Of a stretch of DNA of 40,133 nucleotides, positions 7,952 through 14,023 are shown piece by piece (the first letter of the stretch is position 1; each line of letters starts with the position of its first letter). Both the position numbers and the translations under genes were made by a program. This DNA is from a candidate division WOR-3 bacterium (GTDB lineage: Bacteria > Hydrothermota > Tepidihabitantia > Tepidihabitantales > JBDRVQ01), in assembly GCA_039801905.1 (NCBI GenBank), contig JBDRVQ010000015.1, positions 1 to 40,133 of the forward strand, read 5' to 3'. Below the pieces are notes generated by a model. That model saw only the letters and a program-made list of their open reading frames with translations, was not told the DNA's origin and did no database searches.

Positions 7952-9061
7952 GTGATCGTGGCTTGGAAGGAAGGAGAACTGGGTGAGATTTATAAAAGGA
8001 TAAGAAATCTCGCTCAATCTTCTCTTCCAACCTGGCCGCCGGGCTGGTCAGGGATTGAGAATATAAGCCAAAGTCCAGATAAAGAGTCAGACTATCCGGT
8101 TATCTCAACCCCTGATGTTATTGCCTGGCAGGAGGAGATTGATTCCTTGAATTATGAGGTCATCGCTTGGATTAAAGGCTCTCTGGTAAATATGAGTGAG
8201 ACCGAGAACTCATCAAAATATCCCCATATTTCAGTTGAGCCACCAGCTGTTTCTGCTTCTGATGGGGCAATCATAATTGACCCGAAGGTAGTAATAAATG
8301 CAATCTGGACCGAAGAAATTATTCCGGAAACTTTATATGAGGTTAGATTTAGAAGATATGAATATACCCCAACCTCGTCGGTAGCGACAGAATATATTTC
8401 CGTCGCCGTTGGCGATAGCGTGGTTTCGCCTTATTGCAAACAGAGGGACGGCGCAATCAACTATGGTGAGTTTACTTGTGATTACAGTTCTTCTTCTTTG
8501 ATTTATAACCTTCCCTATCTTAACCCAAAGGCAAGTTATCTTTTAAGGGCGGTCGTCTATAAGGAGACACCAAGAATTTGGCGGGAAGAGGTTCATCATA
8601 TCCCGGAGACATTAAATATCATCATCCCAAAAGAGACCTATGAGAATGACTTGGCGATAAGAAAAGAGATTGAAAGGATTGTTGGTACTTATGCCTTAAT
8701 TGCTGACTTATTAAAGGTTTATGAGGTAAGTATTCCAGAATCCCTGCCAGGTGGTGGTCAGGGTCTTAAAACTGGAAAGATTTTAGGGCCGGCTTTATAT
8801 CAGAATAGACCGAACCCATTTAAGGGTTTAACGAAAATCCCCTTCTCTATTCCCAAAGAAACCTATGTCTCACTTTTAATCTATAATGCCTCCGGAAGAG
8901 AGGCGAGAATTTTGCTTAGCGAAAGGATGAGGCCGGGTAATTATAATTTGAATTGGGATGGAAGAGACGCAAGAGAAAGAGAATTACCACCGGGGGTCTA
9001 CTTCTATCGTCTATCAACCGGAGACTTTCGGGAGATTAAGAAAACTATCCTTTTGCGATAG
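7952..9061 (+). pseudogene. C25 protease fragment: sialidase-like repeats and T9SS tail
   Basis: This is the C-terminal part of the broken C25 gene, open in frame from just after the TAG at 7811. It continues the beta-propeller-like repeats (VIAWQEEIDSLNYEVIAW), then a linker. The sorting module reads YQNRPNPFKGLTKIPFSI, LLIYNASGREARILL, NWDGRDARE, LPPGVYFYRL and KKTILLR. That module marks the intact ancestor as a T9SS cargo rather than the PorU sortase, which is also a C25 enzyme but lacks a sorting tail. Confidence 0.7.
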
Positions 9062-9085
9062 TTAAAAAGAAGGGGTTATGGAAAG

Positions 9086-9799
9086 ATGAAAAGGTATTCA
9101 ATTCTCCTCTTTTTCATCTCCTTAGCGGTTGCTCAAGAGATAGTTTGGATTAGGACTTTTAGAGCAATTGTTACAAGACCCGATATTGCGGTTGACAGTA
9201 GAAGTAATATAGTTGTCGTCGCCTATCCTTATCTTAGGAAATATAGTTTAAGCGGAGAATTGTTATGGGAAAGGAGGATAAACTTTGGCGATAGCTCACG
9301 TGGACCAAGGATAGATTTGGATGGTGGGGACAGCATAATCGTCGGAGGATACGGAGCCCCTACTCATCATGATAGCTGGGTAATAATGAAATGGACACCG
9401 GAGGGAGAGACCTTATGGAAGCGACTGATTGGGTTCCACCCCGATTCTCTGGCTTACCTTACTGATGTAGGGGTTGATAATCAAAATAATATCTTAGTTA
9501 CAGGCAATATACCCGGAACTTATAAAAGTATGTGGCTCACTTATAAACTCTCTCCGGATGGCGAAATTAAATGGGTGAAAACTTTCACCTCCCAATGGGG
9601 ACCTGATTGCCCAACTGGTATCTGTTCTGATGATTCCCTTAATGTGATAGTTGGGGGAGAGCGGGGAATTTTAGGAATTCCCCGCTCTTGGTATCCTCAG
9701 GTATATAAATATTCTAAAGATGGTGATAGCCTCTGGGTGGTGTATTGTGATGATACAATCCATCACAATTATCTTGTTGGCGAACTCAATGTAACTTAA
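9086..9799 (+). pseudogene. N-terminal half of the broken propeller protein
   Basis: This half has 237 residues with a signal peptide and about four SBBP-like repeats. It ends in ELNVT just after the 10-bp duplication. If translated it would be secreted to the periplasm but would lack the sorting tail. The ribosome-binding site is a weak AAGGGG 14 nt before the ATG. Confidence 0.65.
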
Positions 9800-9800
9800 T

Positions 9801-10445
9801 GTAGATAAATTCGGAAATGTCATCCTGCCGGGAGAAGAGACAGGTTATCCTCCTACCAGTGTCTACACCTTTCTATTTAAGTATGACCCCCGGGGTAACA
9901 CTCTGTGGAGATGGTTTGATAGAAGGAGGGTATGGGTCTCCGGCTTCTCTTCCTGTGTGACCGATACCGCAGGGAATATATTCACCGCCGGCTTAAAGGT
10001 TCATCGTCCATATCCTTATGATACTATATTTATGGAGGTATGGAAATTTAGCCCAGAAGGAGAATCAATCTGGGTATTCCCCTACCTTTTAGGCTCCACT
10101 TTCACTGCCGGATATCCCTGGTTTGAGATTGATTTGGATAGGGAAGGGGATATAATTGTTGCCGCACCCAAGGAGACCCTTGTCTATCTTTTCAAGATTA
10201 CCGAGCGAAGTATTACTCCGGAGGATAGAAGGAGGATTTCAAGGCAACCACTTTGCCCAACTCTCTTCTTAAAGAGAGATACTAAGATGAAATTCTTTCT
10301 TAATGAAATCTATGACCGAACCGGTAGACTCCTCCTGAGAGACAATAGAGAAGAAGGATTCTTAAATACCCTCCCAGAAGGAATTTACTTCCTCAGGGGG
10401 GATGAAGAAAGGAAAAAATTTATAAAGGTTATCCTTTTGGACTGA
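9801..10445 (+). pseudogene. C-terminal half of the broken propeller protein with sorting tail
   Basis: The frame is open from GTAGATAAATTC at 9801 and reads VDKFGNVILPGEE, followed by two more repeats (YTFLFKYDPRGNTLW and WKFSPEGESIWVF) and the T9SS-type tail. The only in-frame start, GTG at 9957, has no ribosome-binding site. A separate product is therefore unlikely. Confidence 0.65.
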
Positions 10446-10472
10446 GGCAGGAAAGGATAAAAGGGTGTCGCG

Positions 10473-10500
10473 TTGACTTTTCGTATTTCTCATTTATAAT
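10473..10500 (+). promoter_or_regulatory. Promoter of the ferritin-like/IscU operon
   Basis: TTGACT (10473-10478), a 16-nt spacer and TATAAT (10495-10500). An AT-rich leader of about 28 nt follows, ending in the AAGGAAGG ribosome-binding site of the first gene. Unlike several housekeeping promoters here, this one is not leaderless. Confidence 0.75.
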
Positions 10501-10534
10501 ACATTTTAATAATAAAAAATAAAAGGAAGGAAAA

Positions 10535-11014
10535 ATGCCAACCTTTTTCTCTCTAATCGAAGTAATTGAAATGGCTATTGCTGTGGAAAAAGCCGGGAGG
10601 GTTTATTACGAAGAAGTGGCGAAAAGGACAAAAGACCCGGAAATGAAAGATTTATTCTCTTTTTTGGCTAACGAAGAGTTGAAGCACGAAAGGCGGTTTC
10701 GGGAATTGGGAGAAAGGATAAAGGCTTCTCCTTACTCCCTTCCTGGGAAGTGGGAGGAAATCCAACCTTATCTTCAAGTGATTACTGATTCCCATTTCTT
10801 TACCGGGAGTGAGAAGGTGATAAAACAGACCGAAAAGGCAAAAGAACCGAAGGAGATTCTGGAATATGCTATCCGGTTTGAAAAAGAGACGATCCTTTTC
10901 TATCATGAAATTTTGGGTTTGGTGAAAGAAGAAGACCAGAAAATCGTTCAGGAGATTATCGCCGAAGAGAGGTCGCACATTAAGAAGTTAGGTGAGATTT
11001 TAGTCAAGTATTGA
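10535..11014 (+). CDS. Rubrerythrin/ferritin-like diiron protein (1 of 3)
   Basis: The 159-residue protein is made of two repeated helical hairpins, as in erythrin-type four-helix bundles. Diiron ligands are visible in the first half as EKAGRVYYEE and NEELKHERRF, and in the second as RFEKETILFYHE and AEERSHIKKL. Such domains reduce hydrogen peroxide or handle iron. There is no rubredoxin domain fused to it, but a separate rubredoxin lies at the end of the same operon and could donate electrons. It is the first gene behind a strong promoter and has a good ribosome-binding site. Three different ferritin-like proteins in a row are unusual. Confidence 0.87.
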   Translation: MPTFFSLIEVIEMAIAVEKAGRVYYEEVAKRTKDPEMKDLFSFLANEELKHERRFRELGERIKASPYSLPGKWEEIQPYLQVITDSHFFTGSEKVIKQTEKAKEPKEILEYAIRFEKETILFYHEILGLVKEEDQKIVQEIIAEERSHIKKLGEILVKY

Positions 11015-11017
11015 AAG

Positions 11018-11530
11018 ATGAGAGAAGTTTGTCAACCAATCCTATTCGCCATTGGTGAAGAGAAGAAGGCGCTTATCACTTATTTACGATTTGCCTACCA
11101 GACGAAAAATCCCAAAGGAAAAGATATGTTTATCCGGTTGGCAATGGATGAGTTTGAACATATGGAAGGTTTATCCGCCGAACTTATTTCCTTAGAAAGG
11201 AAAGACCAGTGGTGTCCTTACGAAATTCCGGTCTCCGAAGTGGAAAATTTGGTCCCCAGACTCTCAGGGAAGGAGATAGAAACGGAAGGGGAAAAAGGCG
11301 TTGATGACTTAACCGCTTTAAGAGTTGCCTTAAAGTTGGAAGAGTCCGCGATAAAATTCTACCGGGGAGAAAAAAATAAGGCGGAAGATGAGTTTGCCCG
11401 CAAATTTTGGCAAAGGCTGGAAGAGATGGAAATTGCCCACTACGATTTAATCCAAGCGGAGATTGATAATATCACCAAGACCGGTTTTTGGTTTGGCATA
11501 AGAGAGTTTACCGTGGAGGGAGAAAGATGA
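11018..11530 (+). CDS. Ferritin-like diiron protein (2 of 3)
   Basis: This is a 170-residue paralogue of the preceding gene with the same two-hairpin plan. Ligand motifs are GEEKKALITYLRF and MDEFEHMEGL in the first half, and KLEESAIKFYRGE and EEMEIAHYDL in the second. It has two Cys (CQPI near the N-terminus and QWCPYE). It starts 3 nt after the previous stop, and its own end overlaps the third paralogue by 4 nt, so the three are translated as a unit. Identity to its neighbours is low, suggesting distinct roles or a heteromeric assembly; that is inference. Confidence 0.82.
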   Translation: MREVCQPILFAIGEEKKALITYLRFAYQTKNPKGKDMFIRLAMDEFEHMEGLSAELISLERKDQWCPYEIPVSEVENLVPRLSGKEIETEGEKGVDDLTALRVALKLEESAIKFYRGEKNKAEDEFARKFWQRLEEMEIAHYDLIQAEIDNITKTGFWFGIREFTVEGER

Positions 11531-12021
11531 GAGAACTAACACCCTTAGAAGTTTACGGGATAGCGATCCGCTCCGAGATTTCGGCTCGGGATTATTACGA
11601 AAGGTTGAAAAATCGGTTAAAAAAAGATATGGCACCCTTACGGGAAAAATTGGAATTTCTGAAAGGGGAAGAGGAAAAGCACCTCCGCCTTCTCACTTCC
11701 CTTTACCAAAAGGCTTTCCCCAAAATCCCCCTGCGTCTTCCTAAAAAAAGTATCGCCCCTTTGCCCAAAATTCCCTTAAAGGGGAAAATCTCTCTTTCCT
11801 ATCTTTTAGAGAAGGCGATGGCCGCCGAACTCGCCTCCGAAGAATTCTACAAGTCCGCCGAAGAAAAATCCGAAGAGGAAAATACGAGAAAGGTTTTTTC
11901 CTATCTTGCCAGTATGGAAAAGGGGCACTATTTCCTCTTAAAAGCGGAATACGATTTAATCAATACCTTCGCCGATTATGATTCCTTTAAGAAATTTTCT
12001 TTGGAACATTTAGGACCTTAA
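11527..12021 (+). CDS. Ferritin-like diiron protein (3 of 3)
   Basis: This is the third ferritin-like paralogue, 164 residues. Motifs are RSEISARDYYERL and KGEEEKHLRLL in the first half, then AAELASEEFYKSA and SMEKGHYFLLKAE in the second. A Lys/Pro-rich linker (KIPLRLPKKSIAPLPKIP) joins the halves. The start is the ATG overlapping the previous TGA, preceded by GGAGGGAG; an in-frame upstream codon would give a longer N-terminus without support. The next gene begins directly after its stop. Function as for rubrerythrins: peroxide reduction or iron oxidation, not distinguishable here. Confidence 0.8.
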   Translation: MRELTPLEVYGIAIRSEISARDYYERLKNRLKKDMAPLREKLEFLKGEEEKHLRLLTSLYQKAFPKIPLRLPKKSIAPLPKIPLKGKISLSYLLEKAMAAELASEEFYKSAEEKSEEENTRKVFSYLASMEKGHYFLLKAEYDLINTFADYDSFKKFSLEHLGP

Positions 12022-13203
12022 ATGAGAAGGGTCTATTTGGACCACCAGGCGACAACTAAACTCCATCCCGAAGTGAAAAAGGTTCTAATAGAAAATTTAG
12101 ACCTCTTCGGCAATCCCCAGACAATTTATTACGAAGGGCGTCAGGCAAAAGAAGCCTTAGCCGAAGCAAGAAGAGAGGTGGCAGATTTAATCAATGCCGA
12201 ACCAGAGGAGATCTTTTTCACTTCTTCGGGAGCAGAGAGTAATAATTGGCTGATAAAGGGAATTGCGGAAACCTATGAGGGAAGAGGAAAGCATATCATA
12301 TCTTCACCGATTGAACATCTTTCCATTATTAACCCCTTACGGCGATTAGCCAAAGACGGATTTTCGATAACCTTTCTCCCAGTTGATAAATACGGTCTGA
12401 TTGACCCAGAGGAGGTGAAGAAGGCGATAAAGAAAGATACGATTTTAATCACCATCCAATCTGCCTCCAATGAGATCGGCACCATCCAACCGATTGCCGA
12501 AATCGGAAAGATTGCTGAGGAGCATAAGATTTTCTTTCATACCGATGCGGTAGCCGGTGCTGGTATTCTAAAAATTGATGTGAAAGAAATTAAGATCTCC
12601 GCCCTCAGCCTTTCCGCCCATACCTTTTACGGACCGAAAGGGGTGGGTGCGCTTTATCTTAAAAAAGGTGTAAGAATTTCCCCCTTAATTGAAGGGGGTA
12701 GCCAGGAAGGAGGGAAGAGAGCGGGGACGGAGAATCTTTTGGGAATTATCGGAATGGGGAAAGCTGCTCTCATTGCCAAAAGGGAAATGGAAAATAGGGA
12801 GAAAAAGTTAAAACCATTAAGGGATACCCTAATCCGAGAAATCCCTTCCCGGATGGAACGGGTTTATCTTACTGGTCATCCGACAATCCGTTTGCCGAAC
12901 CATTGTAGTTTTTGCGTGGAATTCATTGAAGGGGAAGCGATGCTTCTCTTCTTAGACGAAGAAGGGATTGCTGCTGCCTCTGGTTCCGCCTGTACTTCCC
13001 AAACTCTAAAATCATCCCATGTCCTCGCCGCCCTCGGGATTGAACCTGCTTTAGCCCAAGGTTCCATCATTTTCACTTTGGGAGAAGAGAATACCGAAGA
13101 AGACATCTTCTACCTTTTAGAAAAATTTCCCCCCATCGTCGGAAGATTGAGAGAGATGTCCCCTCTTTATGCTAAATACTTAAAAGAGAAATTGTCCGCC
13201 TGA
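12022..13203 (+). CDS. IscS/NifS-like protein lacking the PLP-binding lysine
   Basis: The 393-residue sequence is clearly class-V aminotransferase/IscS: VYLDHQATTKLHPEV, FTSSGAESNNWLIKG, SPIEHLSI and SASNEIGTIQPI. The mobile-loop catalytic Cys is present (Cys324 in ASGSACTSQTL). However, the Schiff-base lysine of the SGHK-YGPKG motif is Thr201 (LSAHTFYGPKG), and the Gln that contacts PLP in HVDATQ is Ala178 (HTDAVA). With these changes normal PLP-dependent desulfuration of cysteine is not expected. Archaeoglobus fulgidus IscS is a known natural case with Asp at the same lysine. The protein may act as a sulfide/persulfide carrier or scaffold for IscU, or bind PLP non-covalently. The codon is ACC, two changes from a Lys codon, and the frame is otherwise intact, so this is not a fresh error. 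Confidence 0.88.
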   Translation: MRRVYLDHQATTKLHPEVKKVLIENLDLFGNPQTIYYEGRQAKEALAEARREVADLINAEPEEIFFTSSGAESNNWLIKGIAETYEGRGKHIISSPIEHLSIINPLRRLAKDGFSITFLPVDKYGLIDPEEVKKAIKKDTILITIQSASNEIGTIQPIAEIGKIAEEHKIFFHTDAVAGAGILKIDVKEIKISALSLSAHTFYGPKGVGALYLKKGVRISPLIEGGSQEGGKRAGTENLLGIIGMGKAALIAKREMENREKKLKPLRDTLIREIPSRMERVYLTGHPTIRLPNHCSFCVEFIEGEAMLLFLDEEGIAAASGSACTSQTLKSSHVLAALGIEPALAQGSIIFTLGEENTEEDIFYLLEKFPPIVGRLREMSPLYAKYLKEKLSA

Positions 13204-13223
13204 GGCGGAAAAGGAGGAATAGG

Positions 13224-13610
13224 ATGTATTCAGAAAAGGTAATTGAGCATTTCAAAAACCCAAGGAATGTCGGAGAGATTCCGGATGCAGATGGCGTTGG
13301 GGAAGTTGGCAATCCGGTCTGTGGCGATATGATGACCTTTTATATCAAAGTGAAGGATGGTGTCTTAGTTGATGTGAAGTTTAAGACCTTCGGTTGTGGG
13401 GCGGCGATTGCGGTCTCCAGTATCGTCTCCGAAATGGCGAAAGGAAAAACAATTGAAGAAGCATTAAAAATTACTCGGGATATGGTCGCCAAAGAGTTGG
13501 GGGGTCTGCCTCCCAATAAACTCCATTGCTCAAATTTGGGGGCGGATGCCCTCCACAAGGCGATTGAAGATTACTTGAAAAAACAGGAAAAAAGCAAAAG
13601 GGAGGGTTAG
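13224..13610 (+). CDS. iscU: IscU/NifU-type iron-sulfur cluster scaffold
   Basis: IscU builds [2Fe-2S] clusters for transfer to apoproteins. The 128-residue protein has all three cluster cysteines: Cys33 in GNPVCGDMM (with the Asp two residues on), Cys58 in FKTFGCGAAIA and Cys102 in NKLHCSNLGADALH. It begins YSEKVIEHFKNPRNVGE, typical of the family. A ribosome-binding site (AAGGAGG) lies 10 nt upstream. The context behind a degenerate IscS and before a zinc ribbon and a rubredoxin suggests cluster supply for stress enzymes, or an IscS-independent sulfur source. Confidence 0.95.
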   Translation: MYSEKVIEHFKNPRNVGEIPDADGVGEVGNPVCGDMMTFYIKVKDGVLVDVKFKTFGCGAAIAVSSIVSEMAKGKTIEEALKITRDMVAKELGGLPPNKLHCSNLGADALHKAIEDYLKKQEKSKREG

Positions 13611-13614
13611 GGAT

Positions 13615-13788
13615 ATGAAGAGAAAAGAGAAATGTCAATGTCCATTTTGCCAGCAAGAAATCTTTTATGATGACCTGATCTGCCAGACCTGCGGGATGGC
13701 ATTCTTTCTCTGCTCTTGTGGTCAACTCGTTTCCCAAAAAGATAAGTGTTGTCCAAAGTGTGGGGAAAAAGTAAAGGAAAAGGAGTAG
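13615..13788 (+). CDS. 57-residue cysteine-rich double zinc-ribbon protein
   Basis: This small frame has a good ribosome-binding site (GGGAGGG) and sits between iscU (4 nt) and rubredoxin (2 nt). It has ten Cys in 57 residues, arranged CQCPFC (7, 9, 12), CQTCG (23, 26), CSCG (33, 35) and CCPKCG (45, 46, 49). This fits two zinc knuckles or a rubredoxin-like iron site, and the C-terminus is highly charged. I do not recognise a named family. Tight spacing and cysteine spacing argue for a real gene, perhaps a metal or redox partner of its neighbours. Confidence 0.75.
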   Translation: MKRKEKCQCPFCQQEIFYDDLICQTCGMAFFLCSCGQLVSQKDKCCPKCGEKVKEKE

Positions 13789-13790
13789 AT

Positions 13791-13955
13791 ATGAAAAAGT
13801 GGCAATGCACAATTTGTGGTTATATCTACGACCCCCAAAAGGGGGACCCAGATAACGGAATTCCACCCAATACCCCATTTGAGAATTTGCCGGATAACTG
13901 GGTCTGCCCGGAGTGTGGGGCGGAAAAGGATATGTTTGAGGAATTGGAAGATTAA
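13791..13955 (+). CDS. Rubredoxin
   Basis: The 54-residue protein has the two CxxCG knuckles of rubredoxin: [16 protein letters not shown] near the N-terminus and [12 protein letters not shown] near the C-terminus. These four Cys bind one iron. The conserved aromatic core (Tyr, Phe in PFENLPDNW) is present. Rubredoxin passes electrons to rubrerythrins and to superoxide reductase, so its place as the last gene of the ferritin-like operon is meaningful. The start is the ATG directly after the zinc-ribbon stop; upstream in-frame codons belong to that gene's sequence. Confidence 0.95.
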   Translation: MKKWQCTICGYIYDPQKGDPDNGIPPNTPFENLPDNWVCPECGAEKDMFEELED

Positions 13956-13976
13956 AAGCAACAAGAGAAGTTGGCG

Positions 13977-14004
13977 TTGACATTTTTCTCTTTTGCTTTA
14001 TAAT
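13977..14004 (+). promoter_or_regulatory. Promoter of the subtilase gene
   Basis: TTGACA (13977-13982), a 16-nt spacer and TATAAT (13999-14004) are perfect boxes. The leader is about 13 nt and holds AGGAGGAG before the ATG. No terminator lies between the rubredoxin stop and this promoter. Confidence 0.8.
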
Positions 14005-14023
14005 CAAAAAGTTAGGAGGAGAT

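Larger units (their letters stand above)
5293..9061 (+). pseudogene. Broken gingipain-family (C25) secreted cysteine protease, three lesions
   Basis: The original protein would have about 1,250 residues: a signal peptide (MKHSLIFLLLPFILYPIAFG), a C25 propeptide, the C25 catalytic domain, exo-alpha-sialidase-like repeats and a T9SS-type C-terminal tail. Three lesions interrupt it. A run of six G at 5368-5373 shifts the frame into TGA at 5374; with five G the text reads on as GESDKSLDITLL. A TGA at 6281-6283 stands in the middle of DAFIS-x-ISGMTIQEI, where C25 enzymes usually have Arg (CGA to TGA). A TAG at 7811-7813 stands in IIHIV-x-EKEGEIYYR, where TGG Trp is expected. All downstream parts stay in one frame and keep their motifs, so decay looks recent. 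Assembly error cannot be excluded for the G run but is less likely for three separate events. Confidence 0.8.
9086..10445 (+). pseudogene. Broken secreted beta-propeller-like protein with T9SS tail (10-bp tandem duplication)
   Basis: The intact product would be about 450 residues: a signal peptide (MKRYSILLFFISLAVAQ), repeats of the type YKLSPDGEIKWVKTF and VDNQNNILVTGN (SBBP-like blades), and a C-terminal sorting module (LNEIYDRTGRLLL, LPEGIYFLRG, FIKVILLD). At 9783-9802 a 10-bp unit is duplicated in tandem (AACTCAATGT then AACTTAATGT). Removing one copy restores ELNVDKFGNVILPG and joins both halves in one frame. As it stands the first frame stops at 9799. It follows the C25 pseudogene by 24 nt and was probably co-transcribed, so both members of this locus are inactivated. 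Confidence 0.75.
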
